Numbered from the stretch's first letter, positions 9,131 through 17,616 are shown. The stretch is DNA of 64,000 bases from Nitrospira sp. (GCA_024998625.1 JACOEL010000002.1:310001-374000), one strand, 5' to 3'. The notes: generated from the letters alone by a model not told the origin. Numbers and translations are program-made.

Positions 9131-10297
9131 ATGAAGGCCGTTGCCGTTATTCCCGGACAACCGGATTCCATCCATCTTGCCGAGTTGCCGAAACCGTCTG
9201 TCCATGAGATCCCGAATGGGCGGGGCGTGCTCGTGCAAGTGTTGCGCGTCGGGGTCGACGGCACGGACAAGGAAATCAATGCCGCCGAGTATGGGATGGC
9301 ACCTCCCGGTGACGACTTTCTCGTGATCGGTCATGAGTGTCTGGGCCGGGTGCTGGAGGTCGGCCCCGCTGTCAGCGAGTTCGCGCCGGGTGATTATGTG
9401 GTGCCGACGGTGCGGCGGCCGGGCGGCAGTTTTTACGATCAGATCGGCCAGTACGATATGACAACCGAGGACACGTATTTCGAACGGGGCATCAACCTTC
9501 GGCACGGCTATTTGACGGAACGGTTCGTGGACGAGCCGGAATACCTCGTGAAGATTCCGAATGGGCTCAAGCACGTGGCCGTGTTGTTGGAACCGGCGTC
9601 GATCATCGAGAAGGGCCTCATCCAGGCCTATGAGGCACAGCGGCGTTTTAAAATCTGGCGGCCGAGGAAAGCCGCCGTGTTGGGCGCCGGAACCGTGGGA
9701 CTGCTTGCCGCCCTTTCGTTGAGGATGAAGGGGTTCGACGTGACCAGCTTCGGCAAGCAGGGCGGGCTGTCACGTAATCGCGACCTGTTGGCGGAACTCG
9801 GCGTGCGCTATGTTTCTACGAACGAGCTGTCGATCCGAGAGGCGGCAAAGCACTTTGGCCCCTTCGATTTGATGTTCGAGGCGACCGGCTACTCTCCGGT
9901 GGTGTTCGAAGCGATGGAATGTTTGGGCAAGAACGGTGTGCTGGTGCTGGCGAGTGTAACCGGTGGAGACCGTGAGCATCCGATCCCTGCCGACAAGATC
10001 AACTTGGATTTTGTGCTGGGCAACAAACTGGTCGTCGGAACGGTCAATGCCAACCGGGAATATTTTGAAGCGGGGGTCTATGATTTCGCGCGGGCGGAGT
10101 TGGAGTTTTCCGGCTGGCTCTCGAAACTCCTCACCCATCCGGTGGAAGGCCTCGACAATTACCGGGACATGATGCGGCTGCTGACGGAGGAGCGTAGCGC
10201 GATCAAGGTCTACGTGAATGTGGCCTACGACCAGCAGGGCCCGGCGCCTCGTCTTGGCCATGAGATGAAGCCGCGATGTACCCTCCCGAATGGATGA
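9131..10297 (+). CDS. Glucose 1-dehydrogenase-like zinc alcohol dehydrogenase
   Basis: 388 residues from ATG 9131 (GGAG 7 bases upstream); a TTG at 9107 would add eight residues. A medium-chain dehydrogenase fold is visible: catalytic domain with G-H-E-C-L-G-R-V near 68, Rossmann motif G-A-G-T-V-G-L-L near 187, and the C-terminal K-I-N-L-D-F-V-L-G-N-K stretch typical of archaeal and haloarchaeal glucose dehydrogenases. The usual first zinc-ligand Cys is Asp (G-V-D-G-T-D), the variant known in Haloferax glucose dehydrogenase. It would oxidise an aldose with NAD(P)+. It follows cydB by 36 bp and overlaps the next gene by 4 bp. Confidence 0.8.
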   Translation: MKAVAVIPGQPDSIHLAELPKPSVHEIPNGRGVLVQVLRVGVDGTDKEINAAEYGMAPPGDDFLVIGHECLGRVLEVGPAVSEFAPGDYVVPTVRRPGGSFYDQIGQYDMTTEDTYFERGINLRHGYLTERFVDEPEYLVKIPNGLKHVAVLLEPASIIEKGLIQAYEAQRRFKIWRPRKAAVLGAGTVGLLAALSLRMKGFDVTSFGKQGGLSRNRDLLAELGVRYVSTNELSIREAAKHFGPFDLMFEATGYSPVVFEAMECLGKNGVLVLASVTGGDREHPIPADKINLDFVLGNKLVVGTVNANREYFEAGVYDFARAELEFSGWLSKLLTHPVEGLDNYRDMMRLLTEERSAIKVYVNVAYDQQGPAPRLGHEMKPRCTLPNG

Positions 10298-10761
10298 GAA
10301 CAATGCGCGCAGCGCAACGCGTGATCACCGGGATGCTTCTGATGCTGCTGTTCGTCTCGCCTTCATGGGGCGGGCAGTTCTTTGAGCAAGACGGCATTGC
10401 GATTCGAGGCTACGACCCGGTTGCCTATTTCACGAGGGGGACACCCATGCAGGGTGTCCCCGAGTTCCAGGCCGTCTTTCAAGAATCGACCTTTTATTTT
10501 GCCTCGGCGACTCATCGAGACATCTTTCTTGCGAATCCGGAGAAATTCTCCCCCCAATACGGCGGTTTCTGCGCCTATGGCATGGCCAAAGGCTACAAAG
10601 CCTCCACCGATCCGGTCGCTTTTACGGTGGTTGGAGAGAAACTCTATCTCAATTACAGTGGCACCGTGCGGGCGCTCTGGATCTTCGATATTTCCGGCTA
10701 CGTGAAGAAAGCCGACCACAATTGGCCTGCCGTGCGGTTGACCACCCGGGTCACGCCATAG
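10294..10761 (+). CDS. Exported YHS-domain protein (first copy)
   Basis: 155 residues if started at ATG 10294, which overlaps the previous stop (ATGA); ATG 10303 is an alternative and 10276 a longer form. A signal peptide covers about the first 27 residues. The body is a YHS domain: G-Y-D-P-V-A-Y-F-T near 42, F-A-S-A near 74, and G-G-F-C-A-Y-G near 94. YHS domains are short metal-binding modules, often near copper or heavy-metal proteins. The protein at 56767-57228 is a clear paralogue with the same motifs and a similar C-terminal D-I-x-G-Y-x-K-K/A. Function unknown. Confidence 0.8.
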   Translation: MRTMRAAQRVITGMLLMLLFVSPSWGGQFFEQDGIAIRGYDPVAYFTRGTPMQGVPEFQAVFQESTFYFASATHRDIFLANPEKFSPQYGGFCAYGMAKGYKASTDPVAFTVVGEKLYLNYSGTVRALWIFDISGYVKKADHNWPAVRLTTRVTP

Positions 10762-10778
10762 TTCCGTCGCCCCTTCTC

Positions 10779-10807
10779 AACGTAAGAACTCCCCATCCGC
10801 ATCGACT
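10779..10807 (+). promoter_or_regulatory. Weak third match to the ECF-type bipartite motif
   Basis: CGTAAGAA, 11 bases, then CATCGACTCA. The first half matches 7 of 8 and the second 6 of 10 positions of the motif found upstream of the ECF gene at 58254 and the YHS gene at 57228. It is about 55 bp before the cytochrome b gene. Suggestive only. Confidence 0.25.
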
Positions 10808-10860
10808 CATGCACAGAGCGACACCATCTTCTCTGTTACGCGTTCACGCCGGAGGAGCCT

Positions 10861-11775
10861 ATGACACCGACATTACACGTTGATCCCCTTGTTCCCGAAA
10901 CGATGCCCGTGATTTCTGCGCCGCCGGTGGACCAGCCCGCGACAGCACCGGGGGCGTGGGGCACCGGCCAAGACCTGCCAGAGGAGCGGATCTATCGCCA
11001 CCGCCTCCCGGTGCGGATCGGTCATTGGCTGAATGTGCTCTGTCTCTTCATTCTCATCATGAGCGGGTTGCAGATCTTCAACGCCCATCCGGCACTCTAT
11101 TGGGGCGATCGATCGGACCGAGACCGACCCCTGCTTTCCATTCGCGCCGTCAAATCGGATGGGGGCCAAGTGAACGGCATCACCACGATACTGGGCTATC
11201 CATTCGATACCACCGGCGTCCTCGGTTATTCCAACAACAGTGCCAGGGCGTTTCCCGATTGGGCGACTGTGCCGAGCGCGAAATGGCTCGCGATGGGCCG
11301 TCAGTGGCATCTCTTCTTTGCCTGGCTGTTCGTCATCAACGGTCTGCTCTTTGCGACCTATGCCTTCATCAGCCGCCACTTCACGAAAGACCTGCTGCCG
11401 ACCGGCCGAGATCTGAAGCACATCCCACAGGCGGTGAAAGACCATCTCCGGTTGCGCCACCCGATGGGCAACGAAGCCAAGCGCTACAACGTGCTGCAGA
11501 AGCTGGCCTACATCGGCGTTCTGTTCGGCCTCGCGCCGCTGATCGTGTTGACCGGTCTGACGATGTCGCCGACGATCGATACCGCGCTTCCCTGGCTATT
11601 GACGATTTTCGGAGGAAGACAGGCGGCGCGGACGATTCATTTCATCGCCTGCTTCTCGTTCATCGGGTTCATCGTCATCCACGTCGCACAGGTGATGCTG
11701 ACCGGTTTCTTGAACAACATCCGATCGATGGTGACCGGATACTTCGTCGTACGGCATGAAGGAGTGAAGCGATGA
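10861..11775 (+). CDS. Cytochrome b561-type membrane protein
   Basis: 304 residues, with GGAGG before the ATG. After a Pro-rich N terminus, four membrane helices occur at about 60-80, 150-172, 218-240 and 255-280. The likely heme-ligand histidines sit in R-I-G-H-W-L-N near 55, R-Q-W-H-L-F-F near 148, R-T-I-H-F-I-A near 260 and V-I-H-V-A-Q near 275. This is the pattern of the diheme cytochrome b subunits of formate dehydrogenases, hydrogenases and thiosulfate reductases. The next gene overlaps (ATGA) and encodes an exported molybdoenzyme, so it probably passes electrons between that enzyme and the quinone pool. Confidence 0.85.
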   Translation: MTPTLHVDPLVPETMPVISAPPVDQPATAPGAWGTGQDLPEERIYRHRLPVRIGHWLNVLCLFILIMSGLQIFNAHPALYWGDRSDRDRPLLSIRAVKSDGGQVNGITTILGYPFDTTGVLGYSNNSARAFPDWATVPSAKWLAMGRQWHLFFAWLFVINGLLFATYAFISRHFTKDLLPTGRDLKHIPQAVKDHLRLRHPMGNEAKRYNVLQKLAYIGVLFGLAPLIVLTGLTMSPTIDTALPWLLTIFGGRQAARTIHFIACFSFIGFIVIHVAQVMLTGFLNNIRSMVTGYFVVRHEGVKR

Positions 11776-12542
11776 AGCACGAACAAGCCATGGAACGCCG
11801 CGGATTCTTGAAGGCCACGGTCGGCGCAGCGAGCCTCGTTGCACTCGCCGGTTGTGACAAGTTGACGCAGAGCAGTTGGTTCCCCTCGGTTCTCCACAAG
11901 GCTGAGGGCCTGACCGAACTGGCTCAGCGCGCGGTCACACCGGCCAATGCCATGGCCAAAGAGTATGGGGAGGGAGACATTTCGGACGTATTTCCGGCCA
12001 ACGGCAATACGGATCCTGGGACGGAAGAGTATGCTGAAATGGTGAAGAACGATTTTGCCGACTGGCAGGTACTGATCGATGGGCTGGTGACAACGCCCAC
12101 CATGTTCTCGCTCGGCGCAATCAAGGAGATGCCCGCGCGCACGCAGATCACTCGGCACGATTGCGTCGAAGGGTGGAGCGCCATCGGCAAGTGGACCGGT
12201 GTGCCGTTGGGCGATCTGCTGCGCAACGTCGAGCCGCTGCCGACGGCGAAGTATGCGGTGTTCTATTGCGCCGACATCGACGATGAAGGCTTGTCGTATT
12301 ATGAAAGTCTGGCGGTGGTCGATTGCTTTCACCCGCAGACGATCCTGGCGTATGAATTGAACGACAAAGCACTCGATATTTCTCATGGCGCCCCGTTGCG
12401 CCTTCGCTTCGAACGCCAGTTGGGCTACAAACAAGCAAAGTATGTGAAACGTATTGAGTTGGTCGAGTCGCTCGCCGACATCGGCGGGGGTAAGGGGGGC
12501 TATTGGGAAGATCAAGGGTATGAATGGTACGCAGGCATATAG
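11772..12542 (+). CDS. Exported molybdopterin oxidoreductase (sulfite oxidase/MsrP-like)
   Basis: 256 residues. The N terminus has a twin-arginine motif (RRGFLK) and a lipobox-like L-A-G-C, so it is exported folded, possibly as a lipoprotein. The body is an oxidoreductase molybdopterin-binding domain. Cys in R-H-D-C-V-E-G-W-S near residue 127 is the expected molybdenum ligand, followed by K-W-T-G-V-P-L-G-D-L-L and the late H-G-A-P-L-R-L-R. There is no dimerisation domain, as in MsrP (YedY). With the overlapping cytochrome b it forms a membrane-linked redox pair like MsrPQ, though the cytochrome is of another family. Substrate unknown. Confidence 0.85.
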   Translation: MKHEQAMERRGFLKATVGAASLVALAGCDKLTQSSWFPSVLHKAEGLTELAQRAVTPANAMAKEYGEGDISDVFPANGNTDPGTEEYAEMVKNDFADWQVLIDGLVTTPTMFSLGAIKEMPARTQITRHDCVEGWSAIGKWTGVPLGDLLRNVEPLPTAKYAVFYCADIDDEGLSYYESLAVVDCFHPQTILAYELNDKALDISHGAPLRLRFERQLGYKQAKYVKRIELVESLADIGGGKGGYWEDQGYEWYAGI

Positions 12543-12543
12543 G

Positions 12544-13851
12544 ATGTTGAAACAGGCTTCCAATGTCCCTCTCGCTCTTTCGCACCCTGCGACGTACATA
12601 CAAGCGTACGCCTTGAGTCCTCAATCGTTCGGGCCTTGCCGGACAACCTGTTTGAATAGCCTATTAGGTAGTTTGATGTTCTTCACCCTCTCCGGATGTC
12701 TCTCGCCCATCGCCATGCATCGGGCGGTGATCGAGTACGACCGGACGGTGAGTTATGTCGAAGCGGATCTGCTCCTCTTGAACATTGCGCGGGCCCGATA
12801 CCACCGGCCGGTGCATTTCACCGCGGTGTCCAGCGTCGCGGCCACGTTCGACTTTCGAACCAGCGCCGGGATCTCCGGAGGATTGGGACGTGCGCCGGAA
12901 GCGGTCGAGCGGGCGATCAATCTGGAGTATAGCGCGAGCGTCGCGGAGAATCCGACCATCACGATTGTGCCGATCACCGGCGAGGAATTTACGAAGCGTG
13001 TGTTGCGGCCGCTCGACGAGGGTAAGTTCGAGTTCCTGGTTCGGCAGGGCTACGACATCAATATGGTGCTGCGTCTTATGGCGCGGGGCATTGCGTTCGA
13101 TGACGAGCGCGGCCCTCTCGTGTTGTTTAATGCGCCGTCCCAAGGGGAGGGCTACAGAGAGTTTCGCCGGAGGCTGTTGCATTTGGCCGGGTTGGACACG
13201 GAGCGCCAACTCTTCGTCGGTCCGATTTTGTTCGAGGAGAGTCACACGGTCCGCACGAATCGTCCGCCGAATCCCGACGAAGTCGTCGCGGCACTGGAGA
13301 AGGGATTCCGTTGGGAAGGCGACGAAGAGGGAAAAGTCCACACGGTCCGCCGCAAGGCCGTCGGCAGGCTGATGATCGCAAATTACGACCCGGCCCGATT
13401 GTCCAACGAGGAACGGCGGCACCTGCATGAGGAAGCGCAACGGGCGCCGCTCGACTCCATCCTGGTCGATATCCGGCCGGGCCATCCGGGTGGCGACTAT
13501 CCGTGGCACGGCTCGATCTTGCTCCGCAGCATGAACGCGATCATCGGCTTCGTGGCCCGGAGCATCGAGGAGGAGCAGGAGATGATGGTGTCCCCCGATG
13601 TCAGAACAAAGACGGTCGTGCGGAACCCGGCTCGTACGCTCGAAATCGAGGAGTCCGACTCGAAGCCCGGCGATTATGAATTTTCCGTGCCGTTCGACGG
13701 CCGGTATTATTCGGTCCGCAAATATCCGGTCAGTCAGGGGATGGTTCCCAGCTGGAATCAGGAGGCCTTTGCCGTCCTGTCGAATCTGTTCCAGATGACC
13801 GTTACGGATCTCACGAAGTATCCGACCCCGGCCATTGCGATCGCCAAATGA
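12544..13851 (+). CDS. Large lipoprotein of unknown function
   Basis: About 435 residues from ATG 12544, chosen because it follows the previous stop directly; the open frame extends to 12454 and the true start is uncertain. A hydrophobic stretch ending in L-S-G-C (lipobox) lies near residues 45-57, so the mature protein is likely membrane-anchored. The body is mostly soluble, with no catalytic motif I recognise. It contains E-A-D-L-L-L-L-N-I-A-R-A-R-Y, a pattern also seen in other lipoproteins with a conserved L-L-N-I-x-R-A-R start. Position inside the redox operon suggests a support or assembly role; this is inference. Confidence 0.65.
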   Translation: MLKQASNVPLALSHPATYIQAYALSPQSFGPCRTTCLNSLLGSLMFFTLSGCLSPIAMHRAVIEYDRTVSYVEADLLLLNIARARYHRPVHFTAVSSVAATFDFRTSAGISGGLGRAPEAVERAINLEYSASVAENPTITIVPITGEEFTKRVLRPLDEGKFEFLVRQGYDINMVLRLMARGIAFDDERGPLVLFNAPSQGEGYREFRRRLLHLAGLDTERQLFVGPILFEESHTVRTNRPPNPDEVVAALEKGFRWEGDEEGKVHTVRRKAVGRLMIANYDPARLSNEERRHLHEEAQRAPLDSILVDIRPGHPGGDYPWHGSILLRSMNAIIGFVARSIEEEQEMMVSPDVRTKTVVRNPARTLEIEESDSKPGDYEFSVPFDGRYYSVRKYPVSQGMVPSWNQEAFAVLSNLFQMTVTDLTKYPTPAIAIAK

Positions 13852-13895
13852 ATCCATCGTTCGTCGACACGCGTAGATCAAGAGGGGAGGACAGC

Positions 13896-14414
13896 ATGTG
13901 TGGTCGAATCATGACCGGGGTTCTGGTCGTCCTGGCCGGGGTCCTGTTGAACTGGGCCGTCGCCAATGCGGGAGTCGGCATGAAGGCGCCCGAGATGACC
14001 AATGAGACGTGGTTGAACAGCATGCCGCTCCATCTCGCGGACCTGACGGGCAAGGTGGTTATGGTGGAGTTCTGGACGTTCGGCTGCTCCAACTGCCGGC
14101 ACGTCGAACCCTACGTGAAACAGTGGTATCAGAAATATGCCGATCAGGGGTTCGTCGTGATTGGCGTGCATTCACCTGAGTTCTCCCACGAACAGGAGGT
14201 CGAGAATGTGAAGCGCTATATCACGGAGCACGATATCCGCTTCGCGGTCCCCATCGATAATGATTTTTCGACATGGAATAAGTACGGGAACCGTTATTGG
14301 CCTACGATGTATCTGGTCGATAAGCAGGGCGTCATTCGCTTCGTACAAATCGGGGAAGGCCGGTATCGCGAAACAGAAGCAGTGATCCGGTCGTTACTGG
14401 CCGAGAAGGAATGA
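13896..14414 (+). CDS. Exported thioredoxin-like (redoxin) protein
   Basis: 172 residues from ATG 13896, which has a strong AGGGGAGG site; an upstream ATG at 13848 overlaps the previous stop but lacks one. Signal peptide about 1-25. The thioredoxin fold is clear: V-E-F-W-T-F-G-C-S-N-C near residues 54-64 holds the C-x-x-C active site, and W-P-T-M-Y-L holds the cis-Pro region. It resembles the redox domain found in TlpA/DipZ-type proteins. In the periplasm it could keep cysteines of the neighbouring molybdoenzymes or cytochromes reduced. It overlaps the next gene by 4 bp. Confidence 0.85.
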   Translation: MCGRIMTGVLVVLAGVLLNWAVANAGVGMKAPEMTNETWLNSMPLHLADLTGKVVMVEFWTFGCSNCRHVEPYVKQWYQKYADQGFVVIGVHSPEFSHEQEVENVKRYITEHDIRFAVPIDNDFSTWNKYGNRYWPTMYLVDKQGVIRFVQIGEGRYRETEAVIRSLLAEKE

Positions 14415-15421
14415 GTCTTATGCGACGACTATCCCGTCGATCCCTGCTGTCTGTGACCGGCGCCGCGGCCCTCTCCTTCAGCTTGCGGCCCTTCTCTGCC
14501 TTCGCGGGCTTCTGGCAACAGTTGGTCGGTCAACAGGAACCAAAGCCGACGAAGCCGATCACCCCCAATCATGAATTCTACGTCACGTCCTATCGCAGTC
14601 CGCCCTCTATACGGGTCGGCGAGTGGTCGCTTTCGATCGCCGGCCTGGTCGACCGACCGGTCACCTTGACCTATGAACAGCTGATCGCGCAGCCCAAGGT
14701 CACGCAAATCGTGACGCTGGAATGCGTCGGCAACACGGTCGCGGGGGAACTGATGAGTACGGCCGAATGGGAAGGAATCTCCTTGCGCTCGCTCCTGCAA
14801 GAGGTGGGCGTGGACGCGATGGCCTACGATGTCGTCTTTCGCGCAGCGGACGGTTATTCAGACAGCATTCCTGTGAACCGGGCGATGGCCGGTGACGTGA
14901 TCATTGCGCACACGATGAACGGTGTGGCGTTACCGCAAGGTCACGGTTTCCCCGCTCGCGCGATCGTGCCGGGCCACTACGGGATGAAAAGCGTGCAGTG
15001 GCTGACGGAGATCGAGGTCGTCGCTCACGATCACAAAGGTTACTATCAGCAAAAAGGATGGACTGAAGCCGCGATCGTCAAGACGATGTCGCGTATCGAT
15101 GTCCCTGGTCACGGAGCGACGGTTCATGGATTACGGCAGCAGGTCGAAGGGATTGCATTTGCCGGTTCGAGAGGTATTCGGCTGGTCGAGCTCAGCACCG
15201 ACGGAGGAGAGCATTGGACTGCGGCCAGGCTAGCGGCGCCCCTTTCTCCCTATGCCTGGACCTTCTGGAGTTACGATTGGACCGTTCCTACTCCCGGCCG
15301 ATATACGCTGCGCGTTCGCGCCACGGATGGAGATGGGGTGCTCCAGACGACACTCGAACAGGACCCCGCGTCTGATGGTGCGGCGGGGCTTCATGAAATC
15401 ACGTTTGCAGTCGTAGGCTAA
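14411..15421 (+). CDS. Tat-exported sulfite oxidase-family molybdoenzyme
   Basis: 336 residues (ATG 14420 is an alternative). A Tat signal is present (RRLSRRSLLS, then a hydrophobic core to F-A-G). The molybdopterin domain spans about 55-210, with the molybdenum-ligand Cys in L-E-C-V-G-N near 98 and P-G-H-Y-G-M-K-S-V-Q-W near 190. A Mo-cofactor dimerisation domain (E-L-S-T-D-G-G-E-x-W near 260) follows, as in true sulfite oxidases. It is the second molybdoenzyme of the operon and probably oxidises sulfite or a related compound in the periplasm. The operon ends here; a tRNA 3' fragment begins within about ten bases. Confidence 0.88.
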   Translation: MSLMRRLSRRSLLSVTGAAALSFSLRPFSAFAGFWQQLVGQQEPKPTKPITPNHEFYVTSYRSPPSIRVGEWSLSIAGLVDRPVTLTYEQLIAQPKVTQIVTLECVGNTVAGELMSTAEWEGISLRSLLQEVGVDAMAYDVVFRAADGYSDSIPVNRAMAGDVIIAHTMNGVALPQGHGFPARAIVPGHYGMKSVQWLTEIEVVAHDHKGYYQQKGWTEAAIVKTMSRIDVPGHGATVHGLRQQVEGIAFAGSRGIRLVELSTDGGEHWTAARLAAPLSPYAWTFWSYDWTVPTPGRYTLRVRATDGDGVLQTTLEQDPASDGAAGLHEITFAVVG

Positions 15422-15426
15422 CCCCG

Positions 15427-15471
15427 ACTGTAAGGCGCGGGTGCCGGGTTCGAATCCCGGCCGATTCACCA
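15427..15471 (+). other. 3' end of a tRNA gene (fragment, possible att site)
   Basis: A perfect T arm is visible: CCGGG (15444-15448), loop TTCGAAT, CCCGG (15456-15460). It is followed by CCGATTC, discriminator A and an encoded CCA ending at 15471. The matching 5' acceptor strand (GAATCGG) is absent upstream, so the gene is not intact. CTGTAAG upstream resembles the anticodon loop of tRNA-Tyr, but its stem does not pair. Such remnants commonly mark where a genomic island or phage recombined into a tRNA gene. Confidence 0.6.
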
Positions 15472-15816
15472 TCCATTCATCATTCGCGCAAGCCCGCTCC
15501 CGCTGGTTCGGCTTCGCAGGACAACGCCTGTTCCAATGTTGTAAGTGTCGCCGATGGCGCCAGGCCTCCTTGCCCTCGTTGTTCCTCTCCGGCCGTTCGC
15601 CGTATGTCGCACATTCAGTCACCTGTCGGCCTTGTGCTTTTTGGGGTTGAGGATGGGGCGAGAGACGTGCAAGATTGCAACAGGCTCTCTTAGTGTACCC
15701 TCTGCTCGGTCACTCTCAGTATCGATTCTCTGAGGCCTCAAAACATTGGTGCTCCTAACGTGGGCGTCACACTGTGCGGTCGGTGGCGGCCGTGCACACG
15801 AAAGGAATGACATGTG
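15472..15816. other. Intergenic region after the tRNA fragment
   Basis: About 345 bp with no open frame I believe. A 10-bp palindrome TGAGGCCTCA lies near 15731. No clear promoter could be set. Confidence 0.4.
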
Positions 15817-16182
15817 ATGGTGAAGCAACATTCGAAGAAGTGGTGGATGAGGGGCTGGACATTCGCGGCGCTGTCGGCGGCGACCTTGGCCGTCGGCTGT
15901 ATGCATCATCCCGGCGGGATCGCGCCTTCGACCAAACCGCTCGCCCCAGGAGGGTACACGGAACTGGGCAAGGTGCGCGGGCAGGATTGTGTCTATCACC
16001 TGCTGGGCCTCATTCCGGTGACCGGTGGCAATGAGATGAGAAATGCAGTCGAGGATGCGCTTCGTACGAAACCGCTTGCGGATGCGCTGGTCGAAGTCAC
16101 GGTGGACGGCTATTACCAGTATTTCATTTTGTTCTCGCGAGCCTGTACGCAGGTGTACGGCACGGCCGTCGAAACGAAATAG
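15817..16182 (+). CDS. Small TRL-like lipoprotein
   Basis: 121 residues from ATG 15817; GTG at 15814 directly before it is also possible, and AAGGAA lies upstream of both. A lipoprotein signal is present: positive N terminus, hydrophobic core and A-V-G-C near residue 28. The mature part has C-V-Y-H-L-L-G-L-I-P followed by G-N-E-M-R-N-A-V-E-D-A-L, the pattern of small TRL-like or DUF6567-like lipoproteins. Function unknown. Confidence 0.65.
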   Translation: MVKQHSKKWWMRGWTFAALSAATLAVGCMHHPGGIAPSTKPLAPGGYTELGKVRGQDCVYHLLGLIPVTGGNEMRNAVEDALRTKPLADALVEVTVDGYYQYFILFSRACTQVYGTAVETK

Positions 16183-16284
16183 GCGCGGCCGGGCTCTTCC
16201 CGAATTCGACAGCAAGATCCGGAGTGTTGCGCGGGCTTCTGCCTGGTACCCTGTAGTGACTCCTGCAAGGTGAACGGAGTGCCT

Positions 16285-17421
16285 ATGACCTCCCTGGCCT
16301 CAACGACACGGCGGATCAACCGGAACATCAGGCAGGACCCGCGTTGGGCGGCCATCCTGGCCCGCGATCCTGCCGCGGACGGCACCTTCTTCTATTCCGT
16401 CAGGACGACAGGCGTGTATTGTCGTCCTTCCTGTGCGGCGCGGCGGCCTCTGCGAGAGAACGTCAGGTTTCACGCGGCCTGTGCGGATGCCGAGGAGGCT
16501 GGGTTTCGCCCGTGCAAGCGTTGCCGGCCCGATCAGCCCTCTTCTGGTGATCGGCAAGCGGCAGTGGTCGCCATCTGCCGATACGTCGAGCAGGCCGAGC
16601 ATCTGCCGTCTCTCGATGAGTTGGCGCAACGCGCGAAGATGAGCCCGTCCCATTTTCATCGGGTCTTTACCTCCGTCACAGGTCTGACACCGCGTGGGTA
16701 TGCCGCTGCGCATCGCGCGGCACGCGTACGGCGTGAACTCGGGCGTGATCGTCCGGTGACGGAGGTTCTCTACCAGGCTGGGTTCAATTCTTCCGGGCGA
16801 TTCTATGAAGTGTCGAATGCCCTTCTGGGGATGACCCCGTCACGCTACCGGGCTGGGGGCGCGCAGACCGAGATCCGATTTGCTGTAGGAGACTGTTCGC
16901 TCGGCTCGATCCTGGTGGCCCGAAGTGAACGTGGGGTCTGCGCCATTCTGCTGGGTGATGATCCGGATGCATTGACGCGGGATCTTCAGGCCCGGTTTCC
17001 CCGGGCGAACCTCACCGGTGGGGATGCCGCGTTTGCGCGGCTGGTCTCAACCGTGGTCGGCTTCGTGGAAGCTCCGAGGCGAGGATTGAACCTTCCGCTC
17101 GATATCCGGGGCACGGCGTTTCAGCAGCTGGTGTGGCAGGCCTTGCAGCGGATTCCCGTGGGCTCGACGGCGACGTATACCGAAATCGCGACTCGCATCG
17201 GATCGCCGAAGTCCGCGCGAGCGGTCGGGCGGGCTTGTGGAGCGAATCCCTTGGCGGTCGCCATTCCCTGTCATCGAGTGGTGCGACAGGACGGTGACCT
17301 CTCGGGCTATCGTTGGGGCGTTGCGCGTAAACGCGCGTTACTCGCTCTCGAGGTGAACCCTGCTCGACAACCGTTACCCTCTTCCCACATTGCTCAGAAC
17401 GACATCGTAACCAAGAGATGA
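16285..17421 (+). CDS. ada: Ada: DNA alkylation repair methyltransferase and regulator
   Basis: 378 residues from ATG 16285 (GGAG 6 bases upstream). The N-terminal Ada zinc domain has Cys46 and Cys50 (T-G-V-Y-C-R-P-S-C) and a second pair (P-C-K-R-C). These repair methyl phosphotriesters and switch the protein on. An AraC-type helix-turn-helix follows (about 95-190; L-A-x-x-A-x-M-S-P-S-H-F-H-R-V-F). The O6-methylguanine methyltransferase domain (about 205-365) has the acceptor Cys in P-C-H-R-V-V. The fused arrangement is the E. coli type, so it probably activates its own gene. No alkB or alkA lies next to it. Confidence 0.95.
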   Translation: MTSLASTTRRINRNIRQDPRWAAILARDPAADGTFFYSVRTTGVYCRPSCAARRPLRENVRFHAACADAEEAGFRPCKRCRPDQPSSGDRQAAVVAICRYVEQAEHLPSLDELAQRAKMSPSHFHRVFTSVTGLTPRGYAAAHRAARVRRELGRDRPVTEVLYQAGFNSSGRFYEVSNALLGMTPSRYRAGGAQTEIRFAVGDCSLGSILVARSERGVCAILLGDDPDALTRDLQARFPRANLTGGDAAFARLVSTVVGFVEAPRRGLNLPLDIRGTAFQQLVWQALQRIPVGSTATYTEIATRIGSPKSARAVGRACGANPLAVAIPCHRVVRQDGDLSGYRWGVARKRALLALEVNPARQPLPSSHIAQNDIVTKR

Positions 17422-17422
17422 T

Positions 17423-17436
17423 GGTGCATTTGCACC
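17423..17436. terminator. Hairpin directly after ada
   Basis: GGTGCA and TGCACC are separated by TT, starting 2 bp after the ada stop. No T-tract follows, so termination here is uncertain. Confidence 0.3.
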
Positions 17437-17616
17437 TGACTGGTGTGGTTCCACCACCCGAATCTCCCCAATGCCGCCGCTGGACTTTGTCCCGACGGCT
17501 AACCAGCTGATTTTGGCACGCTCTTGCTCCATTGTTCCTCAGGCCCCGTCTTTGCATTTCTTTGCATTATTGGACGATGCGCGGAAAACAAGGCTGGGGG
17601 GCGAGGGGAGGTCACC

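Noticed and set aside
15372-15471. Intact tRNA gene at the tRNA-like sequence
   Set aside because: No 5' acceptor strand or D arm pairs with the 3' half, so only a fragment is supported.
17519-17533. TGGCACGCTCTTGCT as a sigma54 promoter before the receiver-only regulator
   Set aside because: Only nine bases separate GG and GC. Sigma54 needs ten, so the spacing is wrong despite good box matches.
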